Shown here piece by piece: positions 1 through 7,491 of a stretch of 47,530 nt of DNA; position 1 is the first letter of the stretch, and each line of letters begins with the position of its first letter. The stretch covers positions 1 to 47,530 of the forward strand of contig CAVHYP010000015.1 in assembly GCA_963640465.1 (NCBI GenBank). Direction: 5' to 3'. This stretch comes from Colivivens sp963640465 (GTDB taxonomy: Bacteria; Bacteroidota; Bacteroidia; Bacteroidales; Bacteroidaceae). Below the pieces are notes generated by a model. The model made no database searches and was not told the origin of the DNA. It saw nothing but the letters and a program-made list of their open reading frames with translations. A program made the translations under genes and the position numbers.

Positions 1-45
1 TTTGGGGTAAGGGGCACTGTGCCTAGACGACATGTATTACCAAGG

Positions 46-81
46 TTTTATCGTGTACACTCGCATATGCGCACGATAAAA
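46..81. repeat. Perfect 10-bp inverted repeat with palindromic loop
   Basis: Arm TTTTATCGTG (46-55) is the exact reverse complement of CACGATAAAA (72-81). The 16-base loop holds a second perfect palindrome, CGCATATGCG (62-71). The T-rich half is on the left, so neither strand shows the stem-then-U-run order of a terminator; an operator or cruciform-type site is possible. No gene is identifiable to its left, so its target is unknown. Confidence 0.5.
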
Positions 82-225
82 ATCTAAAAACAGGTATGCG
101 AAAATTAGTCTGCTAATTTAAGGAAATAAGTGAAAATCTAGGTAATGTATGAGGACATATCGAAAAAAAAGGCCAGGAGAAGCGTTTCCGTGAAATGCAG
201 ATGAATGATAGAATACGTATGTTTT

Positions 226-417
226 TCAAACACGGAATACACGGAAAGGACGGAACCGCGTGGGGTGCTTGATTTCTTCAACATAAATCACGATGTAATC
301 AACCATTAATCTGTCATTAATTTTTCCCTGCAGCGCGTGTCTTGTAGACAAAAACCAGAAAAAAAATTCCGCTTGTAAGGAGCTCAGCCTCATTTTGCAG
401 TTTGGACAAAACGCCAT
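226..417 (-). CDS. Doubtful small ORF with zinc-ribbon-like start; possible gene remnant
   Basis: This 63-residue ORF begins MAFCPNCKMRL, which resembles the first CxxC knuckle of a zinc ribbon. A strong AGGAGG sits just upstream of the ATG (minus strand, about 426-431), which is rare in Bacteroidota and favours a real start. The second CxxC pair is missing, and the tail (ending HPTRFRPFRVFRV) reads like translated non-coding repeat text. A plus-strand promoter match overlaps the start codon. It may be a truncated zinc-ribbon gene joined to non-coding DNA, or chance. I cannot assign a function. Confidence 0.25.
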   Translation of the reverse strand: MAFCPNCKMRLSSLQAEFFFWFLSTRHALQGKINDRLMVDYIVIYVEEIKHPTRFRPFRVFRV

Positions 418-424
418 AACTTTG
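394..424 (+). promoter_or_regulatory. Candidate promoter, TTTG-N19-TAACTTTG
   Basis: TTTG at 394-397 and TAACTTTG at 417-424 are spaced by 19 bases, an exact match to the Bacteroidota housekeeping promoter. Transcription would start near 431 and run right, where no plus-strand gene exists before the hairpin at 655-676. It could drive a short non-coding RNA or be a relic. It also overlaps the start of the doubtful minus ORF. Confidence 0.4.
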
Positions 425-647
425 CCTCCTATATAATAAAGCCATCATATAAACACAACAGATCAGGCAAAGACCAGGCACCTATCATACAAACCAATAA
501 AATCTGTGTGGGCACAAATTGACTTTGCAAAATTAAAATCACTGGAAATGAAGAGCTTTCACAAGAATATGTTGCAATGCGGGTCAAGAAACTTATCCTC
601 CATCAACCCCACAACTAATTAACAGCCAATTTTGAGTATTTAGCAAC

Positions 648-676
648 AAAAAAAAGCGCCAACCGAAGCTGACGCT
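648..676 (-). terminator. Terminator of the HtrA-type protease gene
   Basis: On the minus strand a 9-bp stem (668-676 with 655-663, two G-U pairs) closes a TTCG tetraloop and runs straight into eight T residues (655-648). It lies 27 bases past the stop codon of the protease gene. On the plus strand the same hairpin is followed by CTTTTGTTTG, so it may stop transcription from both sides. Confidence 0.85.
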
Positions 677-702
677 CTTTTGTTTGTATTGTTTGTCTAG
701 GA

Positions 703-2256
703 TTATTCCAGTTCGATGGCATAGCTCCCGGTACGTCCTGACGGGTATTTACCCCAGATGAACAGTGTCTTTGACTCGGACTCAAGAGCTGAGCGATATA
801 CTCTCTCAAGGTCTGCCACTGAAGTAATCTTAGCATTGTTGGCAAGAATGATTATGAAATCTTTACCAATGCCCTGCTTGCGAAGCGTGCTATTGTCATC
901 GAGCGAGGTGATCTGTACTCCGTTCTGCAAGTTGAGTGACTTCTTCTGGTCTGCTGTGATTTCCTTAAACTCTGCATCGAGGGCGGAGAGATTCTGTGCC
1001 TTTACCACCTTGGTGTTACCGTTGTTATTCTTGAGCATAACCTCAACAGTCTTCTGTTTCTTGTCGCGCAGGAGTCCAATCTTCACCTTGTCGCCAGGAC
1101 TGTAACGAGTGATAGTTTCCTGGAGTTCTGACATCTTTGTTATCTTCTTGTCATTTACTGACACAATGACATCTCCTTCTTTGACCCCGGCTTCCTTGGC
1201 TGCACCATTTTCAGAGACTTCTGCAACGTAAACACCTTCAGTAGTGCCGAAATCCTTATCGAACTTCTCGTCTTTTGCTTTCTGGGAATCGATGTAAGCG
1301 TTCAAATCGCTACCACTGACTCCAATCAGTGCACGCTGAACTGCTCCGTATTGTTTGAGGTCGGTCACCACTTTCTTCATTATGGATGTAGGGATGGCAA
1401 ATCCATAACCGGTAAAACTGCCTGTCTGACTGTAGAGGGCCGCATTGATGCCCACCAGTTCGCCATTGGCATTTACTAGTGCACCGCCACTGTTTCCTGC
1501 GTTTATGGCTGCATCTGTCTGGATGTAGGACTCGATGTCGTTGCCCTTACCGCTTTCAGAAATCTTACGTGCCTTGGCACTGACGATTCCGGCAGTGACG
1601 GTAGATTTCAAGTTGAACGGGTTGCCAACTGCGAGTACCCACTCCCCTACTTTCAGATTGTCGCTGTCGCCTATCACCAATGTAGGAAGGTCGGTTGCAT
1701 CAATCTTTATGAGTGCGAGGTCGGTAGACTCGTCAAGTCCCACTACTGTTGCCTTGAACTCACGGTTATCGTTCAATGTCACCTCTATGTCATCTGCACC
1801 TGCCACCACATGGTTATTTGTCACGATGTAGCCGTCGCTTGAGATGATGACCCCTGAGCCTGCACCCTGGCGCTTAGGTGTCTGAATCTGACGGTGCTGT
1901 GTTCCGCCATTGCCGCGTCCGAAGAAATCGCCGAAGAAGTCTGCAAACGGATCATAGTATTCCTGAACCACTGTCCGTCCGTTGGTTGTGACCTTAATAT
2001 AAACCACTGCGTTGCAAGCCTTGTCGGCAGCACTTGTAAGGTCGACGTATTGCTGACCCTGCGAAGTGGAGGTGTTATTGCTGGCAAGCGTCATGAATGG
2101 CACGTCGCCGTCTTCCTGCTTGTTAGAATTGGAAACGATGCTGTTTGTCAAACCCACACTGTTGTCGACCAATGTGAAGGCAAATGCACCTGTAATCCCC
2201 GATACGACCGCTGTCAAAGCGATGACGCCGTACATTCTCTTCATTGTCTGTTTCAT
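703..2256 (-). CDS. htrA: Do/DegP-type periplasmic serine protease (HtrA)
   Basis: Envelope protease/chaperone that degrades or refolds misfolded exported proteins. The 517-residue product has an N-terminal hydrophobic export segment (about 8-30), a trypsin-like domain with the full catalytic triad H149 (TNNHVV), D179 (STDLALIKID) and S256 (GNSGGAL), then two PDZ regions (about 310-400 and 430-517), the normal Do-family layout. A Phe/Gly-rich stretch before the protease core (about 103-117, DPFADFFGDFFGRG) is typical of the family's LA loop. ATG at 2256 is chosen; MKRMYG five codons on is an alternative. It is a single-gene unit, with a strong promoter at 2322-2352 and a hairpin terminator at 648-676. 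degP and degQ cannot be told apart here. Confidence 0.95.
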   Translation of the reverse strand: MKQTMKRMYGVIALTAVVSGITGAFAFTLVDNSVGLTNSIVSNSNKQEDGDVPFMTLASNNTSTSQGQQYVDLTSAADKACNAVVYIKVTTNGRTVVQEYYDPFADFFGDFFGRGNGGTQHRQIQTPKRQGAGSGVIISSDGYIVTNNHVVAGADDIEVTLNDNREFKATVVGLDESTDLALIKIDATDLPTLVIGDSDNLKVGEWVLAVGNPFNLKSTVTAGIVSAKARKISESGKGNDIESYIQTDAAINAGNSGGALVNANGELVGINAALYSQTGSFTGYGFAIPTSIMKKVVTDLKQYGAVQRALIGVSGSDLNAYIDSQKAKDEKFDKDFGTTEGVYVAEVSENGAAKEAGVKEGDVIVSVNDKKITKMSELQETITRYSPGDKVKIGLLRDKKQKTVEVMLKNNNGNTKVVKAQNLSALDAEFKEITADQKKSLNLQNGVQITSLDDNSTLRKQGIGKDFIIILANNAKITSVADLERVYRSALESESKTLFIWGKYPSGRTGSYAIELE

Positions 2257-2321
2257 AATCCCATTCTGTTTTATACGTTAATATCTTATTGTTTTTAACT
2301 TAGCTTTCTCTAAATCGACAT

Positions 2322-2352
2322 CAAAAGTAGCGTGAAGTTTAGTAACAGCAAA
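2322..2352 (-). promoter_or_regulatory. Promoter of the HtrA-type protease gene
   Basis: Read on the minus strand, TTTG (2352-2349), 19 bases, then TACTTTTG (2329-2322). This matches the Bacteroidota -33/-7 promoter at every defined base. The start site would be near 2315, giving a leader of about 60 nt before the ATG at 2256. Confidence 0.8.
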
Positions 2353-2591
2353 AGAAAACATCATAAAAATGTGGTTCTTTGAAGTAGTTTAACTAAGGAA
2401 TCAGTTTGCTTAACAGTTCAAATTGCCTCATCTGACATATTCACAGCTTCAACCACGTTGTCTGCAATCAATACAGCAAGATAGATGCCAGCTCTACCGA
2501 AAGCAGAATGAAATACAAGTAACAGGTGACACATATTGACAAGAAGTACACCTAACGGCAGAAGAGATGACTATCGACAGACAATAAATGA

Positions 2592-2673
2592 ATCGGCAAG
2601 TTGTAAGCGTAGCTGCGATAGCACATGCATCGGCAAGCCGGAAGCGTAACTGCAATAGTACATGCATCGGCAG
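2592..2673. repeat. 37-bp tandem repeat, 2.2 copies
   Basis: Unit 1 (2592-2628) and unit 2 (2629-2665) share most positions, including ATCGGCAAG, AAGCGTA and ACATGC blocks. A third copy begins ATCGG at 2666 and fades. It lies in the 476-base gap (2257-2732) between the protease and permease genes, which otherwise shows only the protease promoter; 2353-2591 holds nothing I recognise. Confidence 0.8.
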
Positions 2674-2732
2674 ACAAGGAACACATCTGCAAATAGGTTT
2701 GTCACAGACCGAGCAAGGAGGGGTGCAACCTT

Positions 2733-4037
2733 TTATCCGAAGATATAGTTGATGAGCAGGAAAGCGGAGAGAATGTAGAGCGTGACATTCAGGTCGCGAA
2801 ACTTGCCTACCATCACCTTGATGAGCACATAGCTCAATATGCCGAGACTGATGCCATCGGCGATACTATAGCAAAGCACCATGGTAATCATCGTGATGAA
2901 TGCAGGGAAGGACTCGGAGATATCGTCGAACTGGATTTTCTTGAACGAATCAATCATCAGCACACCTACCATCACCAATGCACCGCTAGTTGCGGCACTT
3001 GGAATCAACAGAAAGACAGGGGCGAGGAAGATGCTCAAGATGAACATCATACCAACGAAAAACGCAGTCATTCCTGAGCGACCGCCCACAGCTACGCCCG
3101 AAGCGCTCTCTACATAAGTAGTGATGGTTGAATTGCCGAGGATGGCTCCCACTGTGGTACCGATGGCATCACTGGTCATTGCCTCCTTCACGCCAGGAAC
3201 ATCTCCGTTCTCGTCTTTCTTGATGCCAAGTCGGGAAACGACGCCAAGAATGGTGCCAATGCTGTCGAAGATATTGACGAGCAAGAGTGAAAATACCACA
3301 ATCAACATCTTAGGAGTGAAGAAACCAGAGAAATCGAACTGGCAGAATATCGGAGAGATACTGCATGGAGAGGAAATCGGGAACCAGCCATCGCCCACCT
3401 CGGTGACTCCCAACGGAATGCCAATCAGGGTGGAGGCAATGATGGCAATGAACAGCGAACCTTTCACTTTCTTTGCAAGCAAAGCGCCACTGAGCAAGAT
3501 GCTTACCAGACCAAGGATGCTGACCGGAGTGAACTTGCCGAGTTGCACAAAAGTGTCTTGGTTGGCAGTGATGATGCAGGCATTCTTCAGTCCGATGAAG
3601 GAGATGAACATGCCTATACCCGCCGAAATGGCAAACTGCAGGTTACGCGGAATGCACTCCAAGATTTTGTCGCGGACATTGAGAACCGTGATGACCAGAA
3701 AGATGATGCCTTCGATGAGCAGCACAGCCAATGCCTGTTGCCAAGTCAAGCCCATCGCCTGACAAAGTGTGTACGCAAAGAATGCGTTGAGTCCCATGCT
3801 CGGAGCCTGAGCCAAAGGCAACTTTGCCATGAATGCAAGCAGCAATGTGGCGATTGCCGAAACAAGGGCTGTGGAAGTGAAGAGTGCCCCCTTGTCCATG
3901 CCTGTAGTGGCAAGAATCGTGGGGTTGACAGCAAGGATATAACACATGGTCAAGAAGGTTGTCAAACCTGCAATCAACTCGGTTTTTACTGTTGTACGCT
4001 TTGAATCGAAGCCCAATAATGCCTTAAACTTATTCAT
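2733..4037 (-). CDS. NCS2-family purine permease (AzgA/PbuG type)
   Basis: Inner-membrane proton-coupled uptake of nucleobases, probably guanine/hypoxanthine or adenine. The 434-residue form starting at ATG 4037 (MNKFKALLGF) has the usual family length. It shows the AzgA-type N-terminal stretch (TELIAGLTTFLTMCYILAVN), a QAPSMGLNAFFAYT segment, a C-terminal-half motif FDSIGTILGV and many hydrophobic helices. The frame stays open upstream to a TTG at 4076, but that extension is Lys-rich and runs towards the tRNA promoter, so I prefer 4037. It stands alone, divergent from tRNA-Pro. Substrate specificity cannot be read from sequence. Confidence 0.9.
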   Translation of the reverse strand: MNKFKALLGFDSKRTTVKTELIAGLTTFLTMCYILAVNPTILATTGMDKGALFTSTALVSAIATLLLAFMAKLPLAQAPSMGLNAFFAYTLCQAMGLTWQQALAVLLIEGIIFLVITVLNVRDKILECIPRNLQFAISAGIGMFISFIGLKNACIITANQDTFVQLGKFTPVSILGLVSILLSGALLAKKVKGSLFIAIIASTLIGIPLGVTEVGDGWFPISSPCSISPIFCQFDFSGFFTPKMLIVVFSLLLVNIFDSIGTILGVVSRLGIKKDENGDVPGVKEAMTSDAIGTTVGAILGNSTITTYVESASGVAVGGRSGMTAFFVGMMFILSIFLAPVFLLIPSAATSGALVMVGVLMIDSFKKIQFDDISESFPAFITMITMVLCYSIADGISLGILSYVLIKVMVGKFRDLNVTLYILSAFLLINYIFG

Positions 4038-4085
4038 TTCTTCAAAAAACTTCCTTTTATTTTTACTTGGTGCCAATATTTTTAC

Positions 4086-4093
4086 TACCTTTG
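4086..4093 (+). promoter_or_regulatory. -7 box of the tRNA-Pro gene
   Basis: TACCTTTG matches the TAnnTTTG box and sits 19 bases before the mature tRNA 5' end. No TTTG is found at the usual 19-21 base spacing, only TTG at 4067-4069. Confidence 0.5.
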
Positions 4094-4112
4094 CACCATC
4101 ATTTAGAGGTTT

Positions 4113-4185
4113 CGGGATTTAGCGCAGTTGGTAGCGCACACGTCTGGGGGGCGTGAGGTCGCTGGTTCGAGTCCAGTAATCCCGA
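4113..4185 (+). tRNA. tRNA-Pro (GGG anticodon)
   Basis: A full 73-nt cloverleaf. The acceptor stem CGGGATT (4113-4119) pairs with AATCCCG (4178-4184), and the C1-G72 pair with A73 is the bacterial proline identity signature. The D arm is GCGC/GCGC. The anticodon arm CACGT/GCGTG closes the loop CTGGGGG with GGG at 4146-4148 and G37. The T arm has loop TTCGAGT. The 3' CCA is not encoded. Confidence 0.95.
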
Positions 4186-4654
4186 CTTTCAACCTCGATC
4201 AACCCCAATATTTTTGTATTTTCCATCAGCGTTTTGCTAATTCTGCATTCAGGTTCCGCGCCTCTATTGCATTTATTCTACTATTGTTTTACGTTCTCTC
4301 TTGTTTCAGTCTCACCGTTTTGGCTCTGCCCTTCATTTTACACCTTATATTTTATATAGGCGACCTTTTCCCGTATAGACTCCCCATGTAACTTGCCCTA
4401 CCCTCTCCAATTTTCATCTTCAAGATTTAGGGCAAGCATGAAATGTCCATCGTTCCTTATTATATCACGGCATTGCAATCAATCAGTGGCAACTCTGTAA
4501 TCTATCAGTGAAAGCATTGCAATCAATCAGTGACAACTCTGTTCTCAACTGGTGACAACACAGCTCTCAACCGGTGATAATGCTGCATGCAACCAGTGAC
4601 AAAGCCACATACAACCAATGACAATATGGCAAGCAACCGATGACGGCGCTGCCA
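4186..4654. other. Non-coding gap after tRNA-Pro
   Basis: A 469-base gap between the tRNA and the convergent GH97 gene. It holds a 9-bp perfect inverted repeat, CTTGCCCTA (4392-4400) with TAGGGCAAG (4428-4436), separated by 27 bases, and the 22-bp tandem array at 4476-4651. An open frame across 4128-4391 overlaps the tRNA and is not credible. No terminator with a U-run is visible for either side. Confidence 0.6.
4476..4651. repeat. 22-bp tandem array A, eight units
   Basis: Eight contiguous 22-base units start at 4476, 4498, 4520, 4542, 4564, 4586, 4608 and 4630. They are degenerate but share a core like CAACCRGTGACAA; units 1 and 3 are almost identical. The array ends three bases before the stop codon of the GH97 gene. 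The period is kept without a single indel although bases vary. Confidence 0.9.
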
Positions 4655-6592
4655 TCATTCAATCACCACTCCGCCGTTGCAAGGAATCACCACACTGAGC
4701 GTCTGCTTCTTGCCGAGCTTCACTTGCTTTTTGCTGCCCTCGAGCTGTTCGTTGTCACTGTAGACATCGAGCATCGTGCCGACTGGAATCATGTCGAGCT
4801 TGAGACTTTTCTTCAGCGGCTGTTTCTCTGCATTAATTCCGACCACATACCATTTGTCGGCATGACGGCGAGCCATGATGACGTACTTGCCCGGATAACC
4901 GTCGATGAAGCGAAGGTCGTCCCAAGTGGTCGGCACATTCTTCATGAAGTCGATTGCCCAAGCCGGAGCATCGGTCAAGTTGTTGGGAGCCAGTGCGAAG
5001 TGTTGTACTGACGATTGGAAGAGGACGGCTGTAGCGAGAGCAAAAACATCTGACGTGATACGATGAGATCCGCTCTTGTTGTCGCCATTATAGTATTTAT
5101 TGAGTGTACTGCCACCGAAGTCCATGCTGCCCACTGTGTTACGGATGAATGGATGGGTGCAGGCATTCTTTGCCTCAGCATCGCACATTGCCTGGGAGAA
5201 ATGTAGGTTCTCGCTTGCCAGCACAGCCTCACTTGCCACATAGTTGGGGTACATGCGTTCCCAGCCTCTCGGCAGAGTGCAGCCGTGGAAAATCACCTCA
5301 ATGCCATAATCGTTGGCATCGGAGAGGATATCCTCGTAAAGTTTCATTGTTTCCTGCTTGTCACCGCCAAAGAAGTCGACCTTGATGCCTCGTATGCCAT
5401 TCTTCTGCATCCAAGCCATCTCCCTGCGACGCTCGACTGTGTTGTCCATGATGCCACGCGGACCCTGTGGTGCATCGTTCCATGTGCCGTTGGAATTGTA
5501 CCAGAGGAAGAGGTCAACGCCCTTCTGCTTGCCGTACTTTGCCAGTTCTTCCATCTTTGGATAGCCAATCTGAGTGTCCCAGAGTGCATCTACGAGCACT
5601 GTCTGATATCCCATAGCAGCTGCAAAGTCGATGTAGCGCTTCTGCTCGTCGAAATTGCACGACCAGTCCATACCGATAATCCAGCTCCATGTGCCTTTGC
5701 CGTATTCGTAAGTCTTTGATGCCTCGTACTTTTCACCAACCACATCGAAAGGAATAGTTGTCTCGACGATAGGTTTCAGAGTTGTTCCCACAGTGATGGT
5801 GCGCAAAGGAGTGTTGCCCGGCAGAGCGAGGGCTGGATTGGCAGAACCTTGTCCGTTCATTTCCTCTGGCATCGGGAAGGCAATCTGATAACCACCTTCA
5901 GCCTTGTCGGTCAAGCGGCAAGCGGCATAGCTGCCATCGGTGCCTGTCTCGGAAAGGAGAATCCATCCGTTGTCACCGTTCTTGAAAAGGCAGGGGAAAG
6001 TGTAGCCGAGGTTGCTGCGCTGTGTGCCCACCGGCACATCAAGCGCATAATTGGTTTCATAGCTTGGGGCTGTGCGTGCAAAACCTGTCATCGGACGCAT
6101 CTGAGGACAGAGGAATGAGGTTGTTCCCTCGGGCAGTTGACAGGAAGTGGCTTCCTCCTTCACCACAAGGCAACGAGTATCGCCCTGCGCATAGACATGA
6201 TAACGGAAGGCAATGTCGTTGTCACTCACTTGGAAGATCACATCGTAAATTTTCTTGCCGCCCTTGGAAAAAGTCAGCGAAATCATGTTGGCATGGTAGT
6301 CAACGTGACTTTTCTTGATGCGGTCGAGGATATAAGTTTCGTTTATGACAACTGGATCTGAAGCCTCGGTCAGGGTCATGCCCTGGGTGAAATCACCTAT
6401 ATTGGTGTTCAGTCCAAGGGCAGACGGCTGGATAAAGGTCTTGCCGTCGAGGCTCACCGAATAGTTTGGCTTGCCGTTGTCGTCATTCACTGTCACTACA
6501 AGTTTGCCGTTGGGGCTCTTCACTTGCTTTTCAATTGCGCTCGCCGACAGAATCAACATCGCCAAAGCCGCACAAACAATCATTTTTCTCAT
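4655..6592 (-). CDS. GH97 glycosidase, retaining (alpha-galactosidase-like) type
   Basis: Periplasmic glycoside hydrolase of family GH97 acting on alpha-linked sugars. The 645-residue product has a signal peptide (1-19, ending SASA), an N-terminal beta-domain (about 25-290), a TIM barrel (about 295-560) and a C-terminal beta-domain. The barrel contains GIKVDFFGGD with Asp406. In this family an Asp here marks the retaining alpha-galactosidase group, whereas inverting alpha-glucosidases such as SusB use Glu bases instead. EVIFHGCTLPRGWERMYPN and a later SEAVLASE follow. It stands alone with its own promoter (6624-6654). Family is secure; substrate is inferred from the single Asp context. Confidence 0.88.
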   Translation of the reverse strand: MRKMIVCAALAMLILSASAIEKQVKSPNGKLVVTVNDDNGKPNYSVSLDGKTFIQPSALGLNTNIGDFTQGMTLTEASDPVVINETYILDRIKKSHVDYHANMISLTFSKGGKKIYDVIFQVSDNDIAFRYHVYAQGDTRCLVVKEEATSCQLPEGTTSFLCPQMRPMTGFARTAPSYETNYALDVPVGTQRSNLGYTFPCLFKNGDNGWILLSETGTDGSYAACRLTDKAEGGYQIAFPMPEEMNGQGSANPALALPGNTPLRTITVGTTLKPIVETTIPFDVVGEKYEASKTYEYGKGTWSWIIGMDWSCNFDEQKRYIDFAAAMGYQTVLVDALWDTQIGYPKMEELAKYGKQKGVDLFLWYNSNGTWNDAPQGPRGIMDNTVERRREMAWMQKNGIRGIKVDFFGGDKQETMKLYEDILSDANDYGIEVIFHGCTLPRGWERMYPNYVASEAVLASENLHFSQAMCDAEAKNACTHPFIRNTVGSMDFGGSTLNKYYNGDNKSGSHRITSDVFALATAVLFQSSVQHFALAPNNLTDAPAWAIDFMKNVPTTWDDLRFIDGYPGKYVIMARRHADKWYVVGINAEKQPLKKSLKLDMIPVGTMLDVYSDNEQLEGSKKQVKLGKKQTLSVVIPCNGGVVIE

Positions 6593-6623
6593 ATTTCTAT
6601 TCAGTAGTATTTGTTTTCACATA

Positions 6624-6654
6624 CAAAGATAGCAATAAAATTTGTATTGACAAC
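6624..6654 (-). promoter_or_regulatory. Promoter of the GH97 gene
   Basis: Minus-strand TATCTTTG (6631-6624) fits TAnnTTTG. GTTG (6654-6651) lies exactly 19 bases upstream, 3 of 4 bases of the -33 box. The start site would be near 6617, a 25-nt leader. Confidence 0.65.
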
Positions 6655-6885
6655 AGAACGCAGCAATACAAATTGTCGACGGACGATTATTTCACTTCAG
6701 CAAGTTCGCTAGCGCATCTCCGATTGACAAGAGCAAAGGTAAGAAAGAAAGACAGCAATGCTTTTAACTTTTGCAACAAATACTTTGTAAAGCCACGAAA
6801 ACAAGCAATAATTGAAAGTCATGCGTGAGATGAGAAAGTTGCGGAAATAACAAACGAAAATTTTGACTAGATGGAAGCAGACTAT

Positions 6886-7017
6886 GAACACAAGGAATGA
6901 AAGACATGAGCATAATGAATGAAAGTCATAAGCGTAAATAAAGGAAAGATTGAGCATAACGAATGAAAGCGACAAACGTAATGAAAGGAAGGTCTGAGCG
7001 AAATGAAAGAACACCAT
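6886..7017. repeat. 22-bp tandem array B, six clear units
   Basis: Units start at 6886, 6908, 6930, 6952, 6974 and 6996, all exactly 22 bases, with a common AATGAAAG core followed by CATGAG/CATAAG-like text. More decayed units in the same register can be drawn from about 6798 and up to about 7039, for ten or eleven in total. Confidence 0.85.
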
Positions 7018-7108
7018 AAAAACAGCCAAAGAGAGCAATGAAAGAATGTACGATTTTTCCGCTTAGTTTTCACACGTTGCAAGCACTCTATTTTGCCCCG
7101 ATAATTTT

Positions 7109-7174
7109 CCCAGTCAGAGAAAAAATTTTTCCTAGTCAGAGAAAAAATTTTCCCCAGCCAAGGAACAAAAAGAG
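7109..7174. repeat. 22-bp tandem array C, three units
   Basis: Units at 7109-7130 and 7131-7152 differ at two bases; both contain AGTCAGAGAAAAAATTTT. A third, weaker copy (7153-7174) starts CCCAGCCAAGGAA and runs into the terminator hairpin at 7169. Same period as arrays A and B, different sequence. Confidence 0.8.
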
Positions 7175-7193
7175 GGCCACCTGAGCCCTCTTT
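7169..7193 (-). terminator. Hairpin terminator facing left
   Basis: AAAGAGGGC (7169-7177) pairs perfectly with GCCCTCTTT (7185-7193) around a 7-base loop. On the minus strand the stem is followed by further T residues (TTGTT), fitting a terminator for the secreted-protein gene at 7492-7992, though about 300 bases past its stop. On the plus strand the U-run is short. Confidence 0.6.
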
Positions 7194-7356
7194 GTCTAAT
7201 ACATAAAAAAATATGAAATATGAATGAATTAACTAAAATCATTCAAAGGACGATTTTCCTAGTAGTGTTGCTCGTATCAACCACGCCTTAATCTATATAA
7301 GAGATTGTCCCCGCATTTACACAAGCGCTTGTTTCTGGTTTCTGCTCAATTTCTGT

Positions 7357-7404
7357 CCGACAACTAAACTGCCGTGATGTCCAACGACTGAACTGCCGTG
7401 ATGT
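7357..7404. repeat. 24-bp tandem duplication
   Basis: Copies at 7357-7380 and 7381-7404 share AACTGCCGTGATGT and most other bases. The gap otherwise has no function that I can see. Confidence 0.75.
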
Positions 7405-7491
7405 TCTGACCTTCAAAAGCCTAGCCCGGCAAAATTTCATCCGCAAAAAAGCTACACACGCAGAATGCTGCCCACTCAGAAAGCCTGGCTT

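Larger units (their letters stand above)
1..702. other. Gene-poor left end
   Basis: No convincing full-length gene lies here. The stretch holds the inverted repeat at 46-81, a doubtful 63-codon minus ORF (226-417), a good plus-strand promoter match (394-424) and the hairpin terminator of the protease gene (648-676). About 226-260 contains the CCGTGT/CGG-rich text that turns up in non-coding Bacteroidota DNA. Bases 430-640 show nothing else that I recognise. Confidence 0.5.
6593..7491. other. 899-base repeat-rich gap
   Basis: No credible gene. It carries the GH97 promoter, 22-bp array B (6886-7017 with decayed flanks), 22-bp array C (7109-7174), a minus-strand terminator hairpin (7169-7193) and two copies of a 24-bp unit (7357-7404). 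A second TACCTTTG box on the minus strand (6741-6734) has no -33 partner. Short open frames here run through the repeats and are not genes. 7200-7350 shows nothing else. Confidence 0.6.

Noticed and set aside
4038..4076. Longer permease starting at TTG 4076
   Set aside because: The extension is Lys-rich, near the tRNA promoter, and the 434-residue form fits the family length.
4128..4391. 87-residue plus-strand frame
   Set aside because: It begins inside the tRNA-Pro gene and has no protein-like features.
6709..7082. Two minus-strand frames of 109 and 66 residues
   Set aside because: They are translations of the 22-bp repeat array; low-complexity text with no start context.
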